Part shown: positions 29,601 to 38,166 of the stretch, piece by piece
Position numbering within the stretch: position 1 is the stretch's first letter
How the letters are laid out: every line of letters starts with the position of its first letter
Origin: an uncultured Holophagaceae bacterium
GTDB lineage: Bacteria > Acidobacteriota > Holophagae > Holophagales > Holophagaceae
DNA: 64,000 nucleotides
Assembly: GCA_903937385.1 (NCBI GenBank)
Contig: CAIZZF010000014.1
Coordinates: 27,391-91,390, forward strand
Reading direction: 5' to 3'
The notes under the pieces: model-generated
The model's database searches: none
Seen by the model: only the letters and a program-made list of their open reading frames with translations
Told to the model about the DNA's origin: nothing
Made by a program: the position numbers and the translations under genes

Positions 29601-29817
29601 GGGCCGGGGGATTCCCCGCGCCGAGTGTGAGCGGCTCTTTCATCCCTTCGAACAGGGCCAGCATCAGGACGCCAAGAAGGGCTGGGGTCTGGGCCTCTAC
29701 ATCTGTCGGACCATCGTGGAGGCCCATGGCGGGCGCATCGAAGTGGAGAGTGAAGTGGGCAGCGGCTCGGTGTTCCGGGTGAGCCTGCCCCTGGTGGGCA
29801 GCGAGACGCCGGCCTGA
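26698..29817 (+). CDS. Sensor histidine kinase with two-component-propeller periplasmic domain
   Basis: 1039 residues from the ATG at 26698, giving signal/anchor RRVWLLVLGLFIALPLAAQ. Residues 35-650 contain repeated propeller blades of the type LLEDRNGFIWASTNEGVTRL and LWIGTDGDYLW (Reg_prop). Residues about 650-730 are the Y_Y_Y domain, a membrane helix is near 738-760, then a coiled coil, HisKA with His819 in VSHDLRSPL, and HATPase (NLVENALKFT, DTGRGIP, GWGLGLYICRTIVEAHGG). Unlike many Bacteroidota relatives there is no fused receiver or AraC domain, so the response regulator must be separate; the nearest receiver is in the preceding gene. Confidence 0.9.
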   Translation: MTRVLVVGLPRRVWLLVLGLFIALPLAAQALAMRHFDRRDGLPQSQVTALLEDRNGFIWASTNEGVTRLGPNGYQLFDATTGLRAKDIVCLLEDRAGAIWAASAERGVARIRGREITTFGLKEGLPDETTRALLETRRGDLLVGTGQGLVRRQGERFERIPLPEPWELTPIQALAEDTEGWVWLGARKGTVARWREGAFEVAVLPSATGTSPLVTIRTDPSGQVWILEAERILRRSRDGRWQVESLPGLPASAVFTGLSFTPAGELLLSLGSDGLYLRQPDGSHRLLNRQNLLCRDSINCALRDRNGGLWIGTDGDYLWAQALPGLWSLTRDTETDLSLGLGSVTAFLALPGNRMLFGSNNGVILWQQGKGVLKRWSRRDGLPSEDVWLLHEDGGGGAWVGTLKGLIRLGSDQRIHPGPPELEKSHIQCMVRRGNRLWVGTDMGLVELDLQGRFLGRHHPVQETGYTSVHCLLVRGEELLVGTSVGLFSFERGSFHRYLTGGPLDHIQVLALHADNRQRLWVGTSQNLLVNDSTEGSWSSLDLEAGGQPLYGITWIRGLASGGTAIGHAKGVTMLPREGKPVLITHRLGLISDETNQGGALEDGLGRLWIGMVGGACFMEAGASVPEYPLPTPVVLDITWERGTFWMPKEVTLPPGFASLVVHVDSGSPNTPVPVRFEAQLDELGGSWQALESGNGSIQFGGLSPGTHLLRFRTSLDGTVWNEAAPVRLTIKPTWYQTLWARLILMAVLASACVLVIRARFRTLERNNEALEAKVRSRTKELQAWTRELALRNQGMEWTQRQLKDTLESRMQMINTVSHDLRSPLTSILLSVERINGGGAEVEPGLARVLGIMKHEAHRLDGILKSLLDKNRAESMTDRLSLKLTHPQDLLENLETTLQLKAEARGLRPRLDLDADLAETWVLLDSVAMRQVLFNLVENALKFTEPPGAVGVRTRLQGNHWHLEVWDTGRGIPRAECERLFHPFEQGQHQDAKKGWGLGLYICRTIVEAHGGRIEVESEVGSGSVFRVSLPLVGSETPA

Positions 29818-29879
29818 GGCGCCCATCCTGGCGCCGGTTTCCGCCTGAGGCCCATGGGCTTCCGCGCTATCCTCGGACC

Positions 29880-30656
29880 ATGTTCCTGCCGCTCTACCTG
29901 GGCATCCTGCACGCCGTGGAACCCGACCATGTGGCCGTGGTGACGGGAGTGTCGCTGTCGGGCGAACGCCGGGGCGCCTGGAAAGTGGGATTGGCCTTCG
30001 GCGCCTCGCACATGCTGGCCGTGGCCCTCATCGCCGTGGCCGCGACTTTCCTGGGTCAGACCTTCCTGGGTGACCGCTTCTTCCTGTGGATGGATCGGGC
30101 AGCCTGGGCCCTGGTGCTCGCCCTGGGCCTCTGGAACCTGACCGCGGCCCTGGGGCTGCGCCGGATCGCCACCCACAGCCATGCTCACCAGCATGGACCC
30201 CTGGCCCATGCCCACCCCCACCTCCACACCCGGGGTGCCGCCGGGCTCCGACTCCAGCTGAAGCCAGGCCGCCAGCCAAGCCAGCCCGCCACGCGCCGCA
30301 AGATCACCTCGGCCCTCCAGCCCCTGGCCCGCCGGGCGCCCAAGCACCACGCCAGCGGTGCCTCGGCCCATGGCTATCACCACGCCGCCGCCTGGCTGGG
30401 CGCCTTCTTCGGCCTGGGCGGGGTCCGAGGCTTCACCTCGCTGATGAAGAACGCCGGCATCTCCGGCCAGCTCCAGTTCCTTGAGGCACTCCTGCTCTTC
30501 GGCCTGGGCATCACGGCCATGTTCACCCTGCTCAGCGCGGCCTCCGGCTGGCTGGCGATCCGCATGGGCACTCAGGCCCGCTTCCGTCGCCTGCTCTACG
30601 CCCTCTCCGGGGTGGGCAACGTGGTGGTGGGCCTCTACTTGATGCTCAAGGCATGA
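29880..30656 (+). CDS. NicO/NiCoT-like nickel or cobalt transporter
   Basis: 258 residues, about six membrane helices. The first helix has HAVEPDH, an H-x4-D-H signature of nickel/cobalt transporters, followed by [29 protein letters not shown] histidine-rich cytoplasmic loop lies in the middle ([18 protein letters not shown] and later [13 protein letters not shown]), fitting transition-metal handling. Direction of transport (uptake or export) cannot be told. No ribosome site is obvious. Its stop overlaps the murJ start as ATGA. No nickel enzyme is encoded nearby. Confidence 0.75.
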   Translation: MFLPLYLGILHAVEPDHVAVVTGVSLSGERRGAWKVGLAFGASHMLAVALIAVAATFLGQTFLGDRFFLWMDRAAWALVLALGLWNLTAALGLRRIATHSHAHQHGPLAHAHPHLHTRGAAGLRLQLKPGRQPSQPATRRKITSALQPLARRAPKHHASGASAHGYHHAAAWLGAFFGLGGVRGFTSLMKNAGISGQLQFLEALLLFGLGITAMFTLLSAASGWLAIRMGTQARFRRLLYALSGVGNVVVGLYLMLKA

Positions 30657-32260
30657 GCGACGCCTCCCGCAGGCCCAGCCTGCTGCGCTCCGCGGCCGTG
30701 GTGTCCTTCATGACGCTGCTGAGCAAGGTCACGGGCCTGCTCCAGACCTTCTTCCTAAGCCACGTGCTGGGAGCGGGTGCCGCCGCGGACGCCTTCTACG
30801 TGGCCATGCGCCTGCCCAACCTGCTGCGCCGCTTTACCGCCGAAGGCACCATGACCGCCGCCTTCCTGCCCACCCTGGCCGAGGCCGAGACCGCCGAGGG
30901 CGAGGCTGCCATGAAGGCCGTGGCAGCCCGGTTCCTGGGCACCCTGCTGGCGTTGCTCCTGGTGGGGGTGGCACTCGTGCTGCTCTTCATGGGGCCCTTG
31001 GCCAGTCTGCTGATGGTGGGCCGCCCCGGTGTCCAGGGCGCCCTCACAGCGAAGCTGGGCCGCATCATGTTCCCTTACCTTGCCCTGGTGAGCCTCACGG
31101 CAGGCTTCACGGGGCTGCTCAACCTGCGCCACCGTTTTGCCCTCGCAGCCTCGGTCTCCGTGTTCTGGAACCTGGCCTTCATCGCCTTCGGCTGGACCAC
31201 CCTGCAGGTGCTGGAGCGGGGTGGCCCTGCGCCCTACGAGACCGTCGGCGTCGTGTGCGCCTTCGCCGTCCTGGCGGGCGGTGTCATGCAGCTGCTGGTG
31301 ATCCTGCCCGCTGTGCGCCAGGAAGGTTTCGGGCTGTCCCTCGGCTTCCACCTCCGCGATCCCTGGGTGCGCAAGGCCCTGGGGCGCATGGGCCCCGGCC
31401 TGCTGGTGGCAGGCATCTACCCCATCAATGCCCTCATCAGCACCACGCTGGCCTCGAAGCTGGCCGATGGTGCCCAGACGGTGCTCTTCAACAGCGGCAT
31501 GATGGGCGAGATGGTGCTGGGGCTGTTCGCCATGAGCCTGGCCACGGCGGGCCTGCCCACCCTGAGCCGACAGGCCGAGGCTCGGGACTGGACCGCCCTG
31601 AACCGCAGCCTGATCCAGTCCATCTCGGCCTCGGCCCTCCTGGTGTTGCCTGCATCCGTGGGCCTCGCGGTGCTGGCGCGGCCCATCTGCGCCCTACTCT
31701 TCCGCACCGGCGCCTACACCCCGGCGGCTTCGGACTGGACGGCTCTCACGGTGGTCTTCGGTACCGTGGGCCTGGTGTTCGTCGCGGCCCAGCGCCTGGG
31801 CAACCAGGCCCTCTACGCCCTGAAGGACTACCGGGGCCCCGCCACCATGGCGGGAATCACGCTCGTGCTGAACGTCGCGCTGAGCCTCGCGCTGCTCAAG
31901 CCCCTGGGCACCGGCGGCCTGGCCCTGGCCAATGGCCTGGCCAGCCTGGCAGGCGTGCTGGGGGTCCTGCTGCGCCTGCGGCCGCGCCTGCCCGGCCTGG
32001 ACCTGGGTCCCCTGCTGAAAGGCACCGCCCGGGCCCTGGCCGCCGCAGCACTCATGGGCCTCCTGGCCTGGCTGGGAGCCCACCTGCTAGGGTTGGACGC
32101 CCCCCACGCCTTCACCCGCGGGGCCCTGGGCGTGCGCCTGCTGCCTCTGGTCGCCCTCTGCGCCGCCGCCTACGGCCTGCTGGCCTCAGCCTTCGGCCAC
32201 CCCGAAGCCCTGGAGCTGGTCGGGAAGGTGAGCTCGAAGCTGGGACGGAGCAAGCCATGA
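30653..32260 (+). CDS. murJ: Lipid II flippase MurJ (MviN)
   Basis: 535 residues with about 14 membrane helices, the usual size. Moves lipid II across the inner membrane for peptidoglycan synthesis. The N-terminus [44 protein letters not shown] (several segments) and [12 protein letters not shown] match MurJ closely, including the arginine in the central cavity after NLLRR. Overlaps the preceding transporter and following dtd by four bases each (ATGA), so the three are translated in series. Confidence 0.95.
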   Translation: MSDASRRPSLLRSAAVVSFMTLLSKVTGLLQTFFLSHVLGAGAAADAFYVAMRLPNLLRRFTAEGTMTAAFLPTLAEAETAEGEAAMKAVAARFLGTLLALLLVGVALVLLFMGPLASLLMVGRPGVQGALTAKLGRIMFPYLALVSLTAGFTGLLNLRHRFALAASVSVFWNLAFIAFGWTTLQVLERGGPAPYETVGVVCAFAVLAGGVMQLLVILPAVRQEGFGLSLGFHLRDPWVRKALGRMGPGLLVAGIYPINALISTTLASKLADGAQTVLFNSGMMGEMVLGLFAMSLATAGLPTLSRQAEARDWTALNRSLIQSISASALLVLPASVGLAVLARPICALLFRTGAYTPAASDWTALTVVFGTVGLVFVAAQRLGNQALYALKDYRGPATMAGITLVLNVALSLALLKPLGTGGLALANGLASLAGVLGVLLRLRPRLPGLDLGPLLKGTARALAAAALMGLLAWLGAHLLGLDAPHAFTRGALGVRLLPLVALCAAAYGLLASAFGHPEALELVGKVSSKLGRSKP

Positions 32261-32691
32261 AGGCCGTGATCCAGCGTGTGCAGCGGGCCACGGTGCGCAG
32301 TGGCGAGCTCGAGGCCGCCATCGGCCCAGGGCTCCTGGTGCTGGTGGGTCTGGAAGCCGGGGACACGGAGGAGGCCTGTGCCTGGGCCGCCGCCAAGATC
32401 GCCTCCCTGCGGATCTTCTACGACGCCGAGGGCAAGATGAACCTCAGCCTCCAGGACATTGGTGGCGAGATCCTCGCCGTGAGCCAGTTCACCCTGGCCG
32501 GCAGCATCGCCAAGGGCCGCCGCCCTTCCTTCGACCGGGCCATGAAGCAGGACGAGGCCCGGGTGCTCTTCCGGCGCTTCCTGGAACTGCTGAAGGTCCA
32601 GCATCCGCAGGTGAAGTCCGGCTTCTTCCAGGAGCACATGGAGGTCGAGCTCGTCAACGACGGCCCCGTGACCTTCATCCTCGAGCGCTGA
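32257..32691 (+). CDS. dtd: D-aminoacyl-tRNA deacylase
   Basis: 144 residues. Removes D-amino acids from mischarged tRNA. The start [13 protein letters not shown], the motif [17 protein letters not shown] and the C-terminal NDGPVT (Gly-cis-Pro and the catalytic threonine region) are diagnostic. The start ATG overlaps the murJ stop. A strong hairpin terminator follows 7 bases after the stop. Confidence 0.96.
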   Translation: MKAVIQRVQRATVRSGELEAAIGPGLLVLVGLEAGDTEEACAWAAAKIASLRIFYDAEGKMNLSLQDIGGEILAVSQFTLAGSIAKGRRPSFDRAMKQDEARVLFRRFLELLKVQHPQVKSGFFQEHMEVELVNDGPVTFILER

Positions 32692-32697
32692 GGCCCT

Positions 32698-32735
32698 GCA
32701 AGCAAAGGCCGGGCAGGTGCCCGGCCTTTGCTTGC
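32698..32735. terminator. Bidirectional hairpin terminator between dtd and the S9 peptidase
   Basis: Perfect 17-base inverted repeat: left arm 32698-32714 (GCAAGCAAAGGCCGGGC), loop AGGT, right arm 32719-32735. It fills the 56-base gap between convergent genes. The outer stem contains AAAG on the left and CTTTG on the right rather than a free U tract, so it can serve both directions. Confidence 0.8.
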
Positions 32736-32747
32736 GTGCGCAGGAGC

Positions 32748-35468
32748 CTACTTCTGCAGCTCGAGGGTGAGCACCGCACCACCCATCTGCGGCAGGGTGG
32801 CAGAGGTCTTCAGCACCTTGCGGGTGACCGTGTCAATCCAGATGGTGGTGCGGCCGGGATCTCCCTCGGCGGAGGTGAGCTCCAGCTTCCAGGCCTTGAA
32901 GCTGCCGGCGGGAACCTGGAGGTCCTCCTGGCCCGTGACTGTCGCCTTCTTGAGCTCGACCTTCTGGCGCTGCAGGTCCACATTGCGGAACGTGACGCTG
33001 TAGCCCGAGGCCAGGGGCAGGCAGGCCAGCACCTCCTGGGCTCCCGGGCCGTCGGCGAAGGCGCCGCCGCCAAGGTCGAGGCTGATGGGCTTGGGAGCCC
33101 CACCCATGGCCATGGAGCCGGTGACCTTGGCGCCGTCGAAGACCAGCTCGATGGTGACGGGCCCCTGCTTCACCGTGCGCTTCACGGGCACCAGGGAGTC
33201 CTTGGCCAGGATGGCGGCATCCACGGCTTCGCCGCCAGGCAGCTTGGTGGCCTCGGTGACCAGCCAGGCGCCACCTTCCTCCTTCACGGTGCGCACCATG
33301 GAGATGGGCATGCTCTGCGGCCCCATGGCGATGCTGCCGACATAGGTGTAGCTGCCGGCCGTCAGCTTCGCGCTGGGTGTGGGTACCCCCACGGAACCGG
33401 CATCTGTTTTCTTCACCAGCACCACGGTCCTGGGATCCACGGTGATCTCGGGCAGGCGCTGCATGACGTCAGGCTTCCCACCCTCCTGGAACCGGGCCTG
33501 GAGGTGCTTGGCGAGGAACTTCTCCGCCGCGGCCATCATGGCCTGGCTGTTCACGGGCCGGGCGAAACCATGGCCTTCGTCCGGGGCGCAGATGTACTCC
33601 ACAGGGAAGCCGCGGTCCCGGAGGGCGATGACGATCTGCTCGCTCTCAGCCTTCTTCACGCGGGGGTCGTTGGCGCCCTGCACCACCAGCAGCGGGGTCT
33701 TGATCTTGGCGACGGAGTTCAGGGGGGACTGCCGCTCCAGCTGCTTTTTGCCCTCGGGCGTGTTGGGGTTGCCCATGCGCTCGTGGAAGATGATGCGGCC
33801 CGCCTCCCAGTAGGGAGGGATGGTCTCCAGCAGCGTCAGCAGGTTGGAGGGACCGACGATGGAGACTGCGGCGGCATAGAGGTCAGGGGTGAAGGCCACG
33901 CCCGCGAGGGTGGCGTAGCCGCCGTAGGAGCCGCCCATGATCGCCACGCGCTTGGGATCCACGGTGCCGAGCTTGACCAGATGCTTCACGCCCCAGGTGA
34001 GGTCGTCCTGCATGCGGTCGCCCCACTGCTTGTTGCCGGCATTCAGGAACTTCTTCCCGTAGCCGGTGGAGCCCCGGAAGTTGGGGGCCAGCACCGCGTA
34101 GCCGCGGTTGGCCAGGAACTGGGCGTAGGGGTTGAAGCCCCACCCATCCCGGGCCCAGGGCCCCCCATGCGGGAACACCACCAGGGGCAGGCCCTTCGCC
34201 GGCACCCCCTTGGGCAGACTCAGGTAGGCGGGAATCTCCAGACCGTCGCTGGACTTGTAGCGGATGGATTGCATGGGAACCAGGGGATCCCGGGGCAGGT
34301 CCTCGCGGGAGACATACTCCAGGCTGAGCTTCTTGGTGCGGCGATCAAACAGGTAGCGGGTGCCCGGATCCCGGTCGCTGGAGGCGGCCACCAGCAGCAG
34401 CTGCTCGTCGGCGCTGGAGGAGCCCATGTTGATCTCCCGCCCCGGCAGCTGCTTCTGGAGCAGCTTGTAGTCAGCCTCCCAGGCCTTGTCCTTCCAGTAG
34501 ATCCGGGTGCGGTCGTCCTGGTAGGTGGTGGCGATCAGCTCGTCGCTGAGGTCCGAGAAGATGGCCGAGCCGAAGTCCACCCGGCCCTTGGGATCAGACT
34601 CAAGCTTCTCCTCCTTGCCCGTGGCGGGATCAAAGAGGACCAGTTCCAAGAGGTCCCGGTTTCCCTTGTTGGTCTCCAGGTAGACCCGCTTCCCATCCTT
34701 GTGGAAGGCCACGGGATCGGCAGACTCGAACACGCCGCACTCATAGACCTTGGTGAAGCCCTCGGGATCCACCCGGAGGATCTCCGTGTCCCCCTTCTCG
34801 GTCGTGCGCAGGGCGAGGCGGAGGTTGGCCTGCTTGTCGAAGACCCAGCCCGCGATGCGCTCGTTGTTCTTGCGGAGCAGGTTCCGCTCGCCGGTGGAGA
34901 TCTTGACCTTGTAGACGTCGTGCCAGGCGGCATCGCGGTCATTCAGGCCCACGTAGATCGTGTCGGGATCGGCCTTGGGCACGGAATAGATCATCGCCCT
35001 GGCCCCCTTGGCGGCGGTCAGGTTGCGGGCTTCCGGAGCCTCCTTGCCCGCGGCAGCCGGGGCCGCGGGGTCCACGGCATAGACGTTGTAGTTCTCGTCG
35101 CCATCCTTGTCCTGGACGAAGAGGATCTGCTTGCTGTCCCGGCTCCAGAAGAAGCCCGGGATGGGCCGCTTGGGATCAGCGGTGAGGAGCCGCCCCTTGG
35201 TATAGGGGTCGCCCACCTTCTTGACCCAGACGTTCCGGGTCTCCTTCCAAGGCTTGAGGAAGGCGATCCACTGCCCGTCAGGAGACAGCTGGGCGCCGGC
35301 AATCTCGGGGTTACCGAAGAACTTGTCCCGGTCGACGAGGGGGGGCAGCTGGGCCTTCCGGCCGGTGGCGGGGGCGGGAGCCTTGACTCCCTCTGCGGCC
35401 AGCGGCAGGGCCAGGGCCAAGGCAAGGCCTGACCCCAGGAGCCGAGTCAGGAGAAGGGGATGGTTCAT
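32748..35468 (-). CDS. Secreted S9-family peptidase (DPP IV/acylaminoacyl-peptidase type) with extra C-terminal domain
   Basis: 906 residues with signal peptide (LLTRLLGSGLALALALPLAAEG). Residues about 45-400 form the beta-propeller (SPDGQWIAFLKPW, FWSRDSKQILFV). The alpha/beta-hydrolase domain follows: HGGPWARD, nucleophile Ser514 in GGSYGGYATL, Asp601 in QGANDPRV and His633 in DEGHGFARP. Beyond about 665 there is a roughly 240-residue beta-rich domain with DUF3108-like features (VPAGSFKAWKLELTSAEG, then TTIWIDTVTRKVLKTSA), not usual for S9 enzymes. The protein probably cleaves dipeptides in the periplasm; the extra domain may bind the envelope. Confidence 0.88.
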   Translation of the reverse strand: MNHPLLLTRLLGSGLALALALPLAAEGVKAPAPATGRKAQLPPLVDRDKFFGNPEIAGAQLSPDGQWIAFLKPWKETRNVWVKKVGDPYTKGRLLTADPKRPIPGFFWSRDSKQILFVQDKDGDENYNVYAVDPAAPAAAGKEAPEARNLTAAKGARAMIYSVPKADPDTIYVGLNDRDAAWHDVYKVKISTGERNLLRKNNERIAGWVFDKQANLRLALRTTEKGDTEILRVDPEGFTKVYECGVFESADPVAFHKDGKRVYLETNKGNRDLLELVLFDPATGKEEKLESDPKGRVDFGSAIFSDLSDELIATTYQDDRTRIYWKDKAWEADYKLLQKQLPGREINMGSSSADEQLLLVAASSDRDPGTRYLFDRRTKKLSLEYVSREDLPRDPLVPMQSIRYKSSDGLEIPAYLSLPKGVPAKGLPLVVFPHGGPWARDGWGFNPYAQFLANRGYAVLAPNFRGSTGYGKKFLNAGNKQWGDRMQDDLTWGVKHLVKLGTVDPKRVAIMGGSYGGYATLAGVAFTPDLYAAAVSIVGPSNLLTLLETIPPYWEAGRIIFHERMGNPNTPEGKKQLERQSPLNSVAKIKTPLLVVQGANDPRVKKAESEQIVIALRDRGFPVEYICAPDEGHGFARPVNSQAMMAAAEKFLAKHLQARFQEGGKPDVMQRLPEITVDPRTVVLVKKTDAGSVGVPTPSAKLTAGSYTYVGSIAMGPQSMPISMVRTVKEEGGAWLVTEATKLPGGEAVDAAILAKDSLVPVKRTVKQGPVTIELVFDGAKVTGSMAMGGAPKPISLDLGGGAFADGPGAQEVLACLPLASGYSVTFRNVDLQRQKVELKKATVTGQEDLQVPAGSFKAWKLELTSAEGDPGRTTIWIDTVTRKVLKTSATLPQMGGAVLTLELQK

Positions 35469-35612
35469 GGGTCGGACTCCTCAGGAAAAAGGGGTTGGGT
35501 CGGCTACGAAGGAAACGGGGAGGGGTTGAGCGGCGAGCAGAGGGGAATCCGGGCCCGAGCATAGCTGCTCACGCCATCTCCAGAGAAGGGCCCCTGGTTA
35601 AAAAAAGGGATA

Positions 35613-36107
35613 TCACCCGGGGCTGCAGTGGATGCGGCTGGGGGGGAAGGCCTCGCCCAGGACCTTGCAGGCGGTTGCATGGCCCCAGGGTCCCTCCAGC
35701 GGAATCACTACCGCCACCAGCAGGTGGGCTGGGAGTCCTTCTACCAGCCTGAGCAGAGCCCGTTTCCGCAACCCCGACGCGAAGTGTTTGAGCACCCCCT
35801 CCGCGCAGGACCAAGCCTCCGCCTCCGTCGGTAGCCAGCATCCGCCGTCGGACAGATACCTTCGGAAGCCTGGCTGGTAGCTGATCCCAAGGATCCCGCA
35901 GGCATACTTCCCAACGCCGAACTCCCCCAGATAGGCATGCACCTGGGCCTCACATCCTGGGGAGACGCTGACGAGCAGATCCTTCTCCAGGGTGAGGGGG
36001 AGTAGGGCCTTCATCTCAGGCAGCGTGTTCCCGCAGCCCAAGGCCTGCGCGAACACTCCCTGCGGGTAGGCGGGTGGCATTTCCGGGAAAAGCATCGGTC
36101 CATTCAC
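35613..36107 (-). CDS. Hypothetical protein, possibly second half of a two-gene accessory unit
   Basis: 164 residues from the ATG at 36107 (GAGGTG just upstream; ATG at 36095 is an alternative). No family recognised. It is cysteine-bearing (GCG, GCE, YACG, GGCW, SCAEG), cytoplasmic-looking, and has one hydrophobic strand LPAHLLVAVVIPL. Base composition is less GC-rich than the neighbours. It starts 20 bases after the stop of the gene at 36128 and is probably co-transcribed with it. A frameshift joining the two into one protein cannot be excluded. Confidence 0.5.
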   Translation of the reverse strand: MNGPMLFPEMPPAYPQGVFAQALGCGNTLPEMKALLPLTLEKDLLVSVSPGCEAQVHAYLGEFGVGKYACGILGISYQPGFRRYLSDGGCWLPTEAEAWSCAEGVLKHFASGLRKRALLRLVEGLPAHLLVAVVIPLEGPWGHATACKVLGEAFPPSRIHCSPG

Positions 36108-36127
36108 CTCGGTTCGTGAAAGCCTCG

Positions 36128-36601
36128 TCAGATTCCCGAGACCTGACGCAATCCCAAGCCCTGAGCCTGTCCTCCTGGAAGCGGCTGTGGGCAGACCGTC
36201 GCAGGACGTCTCAGGTTGGAGAGGGATTCAGAGAGCCCCGTGAGAATGCCCCGAAGGTTCAGTTCTACGGCGGGGAACGGCTCCCCAATCCCAGTGGCAG
36301 CGGGTTCCTTGTGGGCCACGGAGACTGAGATCTGAGCATCCTGCTTACGAAGCCTCATGACGAGCCGTTGGCTCTGGCCTTCCTGGGACCTTAGGTGAAA
36401 GCCCAGGTCTATCCCTTCCTGTTGCATGGCAAGGAGGAAACGGACCACGCACGGGTCCTGGACGAGGAGCGGTGTGGGTCCTGGGGTGACCCGAATCAGG
36501 AAGGACCCAAAGCTATCCTGCTGGGGATTCTGCAGGATGCCGCCACACCGGATGATGGCCATGCGCAGCAGGTCCAGCAGGCTGATGAGCGTTGGGTTCA
36601 T
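36128..36601 (-). CDS. Hypothetical protein
   Basis: 157 residues. No family recognised. Residues 1-130 look like a small alpha/beta protein (LISLLDLLRMAIIRCGG, then VVRFLLAMQQEGIDLGFHL and AQISVSVAHKE). The last 25 residues (PQPLPGGQAQGLGLRQVSGI) are glycine- and glutamine-rich and unlike the rest, so the 3' end may be read out of the original frame. GC content is clearly lower than in flanking genes and an AT-rich gap lies upstream, suggesting recent acquisition. Confidence 0.45.
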   Translation of the reverse strand: MNPTLISLLDLLRMAIIRCGGILQNPQQDSFGSFLIRVTPGPTPLLVQDPCVVRFLLAMQQEGIDLGFHLRSQEGQSQRLVMRLRKQDAQISVSVAHKEPAATGIGEPFPAVELNLRGILTGLSESLSNLRRPATVCPQPLPGGQAQGLGLRQVSGI

Positions 36602-37087
36602 GGGTTGGCCTTCAAGGGGAGGTCTAGGGCCTAGGCACCCGATGGCTCAGCAGCTCCAGAGCCCCGACAAGGCGGCGGTAGGAACGAAACTGAGACGGAG
36701 TCCCGCTGGTTAAATGGAACATACGTAAAATTACTTACTTGGCTTTCATTGTAAGCCCCACTTAGACCTGTCAAGAAGTCCAAGAAGAGACGTCCTTGTC
36801 TTTTGATCAATGGGTTTATTGAAAAATAGAAAATTTTTTAATAATCAATTAATTCATCAACCATTCAATCACTCCATAATTTCGATAAGAAATTTTCGAC
36901 TTATCTTCCGGCAGGTCTTCACGTTTTTACAGAGCCTTGCCAGGCCCAGCGAGCAGCAGGCCTGAGGCCAGGGATGGATTCGTCCAGAATTTTTATCGCG
37001 ACCAAGGGCCGCCCCTCCGCCCGAACCAGATGACCGGTAGCAGCGGCGCTTTGTCCTAATTTTTTGATTCATCCCCTGAGGGGGCCT
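36602..37087. other. AT-rich intergenic region
   Basis: 486 bases with no convincing gene. Bases 36720-36910 are strikingly AT-rich (runs such as GAAAATTTTTTAATAATC) in an otherwise very GC-rich chromosome. A small inverted repeat GATAAG/CTTATC surrounds an AAATTTTC core at 36885-36906. The segment may hold promoters of the minus-strand unknown genes and could mark an old insertion boundary. No tRNA, terminal repeats or integrase lie beside it. Confidence 0.55.
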
Positions 37088-37606
37088 TCACACCTTGGGC
37101 GGTTCCAGCCCAAAGTCAGCCCAGCCTTCCCGGGTCGGACCATAGACGCTGGGCACGGGCAGCCCTGCCTGCCGCATGAGAACCGTCATCTGGCCGCGAT
37201 GATGCGTCTGGTGGGACACCAGGACATAGAGCGCGAAAGCACCCGTCCAGGTCTCACCATACAAGGTGAAGTTGCGGCCCAGCTCCGTATTGCTCCAGCT
37301 GCCCAAGTGATCCAGGAGCGACTCGCTCACGGCGCGGTAGGCGGTGCCGATCTCCACCATGGTCGGGGGCGGGGCGCCGATGAAGCCGTCCGACCCGAGG
37401 GCCACGGGCCCCTTCACCTTGAGCCCAAGGTTCTGGGGCAGCTCCAGGGTGGTCTCCACCAGATGCCAGGCCAGGCGCCGCAGGTCGCGGTGCTGGGCGT
37501 CCACGGCCTGATGGGCGGCGGCATCGGGGATGGCCGCGAACACGGCCAGGGTCTTTTCCACCTCCTGCTGCCAGATGGACTTGAAATCCTCCACGCGTCG
37601 GAACAT
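37088..37606 (-). CDS. DinB-superfamily protein
   Basis: 172 residues from the ATG at 37606, which has CCGGAGG six bases upstream; upstream in-frame codons to 37729 are proline-rich and unlikely coding. The C-terminal helix VSHQTHHRGQMTVLMRQAGLP is the classic DinB signature, giving two metal-ligand histidines, and the third is in LAWHLVETT. Probably a metal-dependent four-helix-bundle enzyme or a damage-inducible protein of unknown substrate. It belongs to a different DinB branch from the protein at 9595. Divergent from the cytochrome gene. Confidence 0.85.
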   Translation of the reverse strand: MFRRVEDFKSIWQQEVEKTLAVFAAIPDAAAHQAVDAQHRDLRRLAWHLVETTLELPQNLGLKVKGPVALGSDGFIGAPPPTMVEIGTAYRAVSESLLDHLGSWSNTELGRNFTLYGETWTGAFALYVLVSHQTHHRGQMTVLMRQAGLPVPSVYGPTREGWADFGLEPPKV

Positions 37607-37780
37607 GTCTGCCTCCGGAAAGGTGTCCGGAAGCATAGCGCAGAGTGGGTTCGGGTCGGGGGAAACGACGGGCGGAGACCCGACCGGACTGGCACCCATC
37701 TCTGAACCGGAGGGTTCACCGGCACGCACCCACGTCTAACGTGAAGTCCACAGAGGTCGCCTCTGACGGAGAACGCACCC

Positions 37781-38152
37781 ATGAAAACTTACCTTTTCCC
37801 GATCACGCTGATCCTGGCAGGCTTGGCCACCCTGGCCTCAGCCCAGTCCGAGGCCCGGCCCCTTCAGAAGCTCATGCAGGCCCGGGCGGGGTGGGTGAAG
37901 GCCATGAGCCAGAACCTTGCATCGAAGAACCTCCCGGAGGTGGCCAAGGATGCCGAAGAACTCTCGAAGCAGGCGACCAAGGTCGCAGGGGGCGTCGAAG
38001 GCGAGCGCAAGGTGTTCAACCAGAAGGTGTCCGACCTGGCGAAGGCCGTGGCCGACGCTGCCGCGGGCGGAGATGAAGCCGTGATCAAGGCTCGGCTGGG
38101 CGAGTTCAAGGCCACCTGCGCGGATTGCCACGCCAAATTCCGGGACAAGTAG
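37781..38152 (+). CDS. Cytochrome c'/c556-type monohaem protein
   Basis: 123 residues. Signal peptide MKTYLFPITLILAGLATLASA sends it to the periplasm, followed by an all-helical bundle rich in lysine and alanine. The only haem site is at the very C-terminus, CADCH with Cys113, Cys116 and His117, the placement typical of class II cytochromes (c', c556). Possible roles are electron transfer or nitric oxide binding; no partner oxidoreductase is adjacent. The MFS gene starts 14 bases after its stop, so they may be co-transcribed. Confidence 0.88.
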   Translation: MKTYLFPITLILAGLATLASAQSEARPLQKLMQARAGWVKAMSQNLASKNLPEVAKDAEELSKQATKVAGGVEGERKVFNQKVSDLAKAVADAAAGGDEAVIKARLGEFKATCADCHAKFRDK

Positions 38153-38166
38153 GCGATCCTGGAGGG

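Noticed and set aside
36869..37072. A 67-codon minus-strand frame in the AT-rich gap
   Set aside because: No ribosome site, mixed composition and no recognisable fold; cysteine and arginine content looks random.
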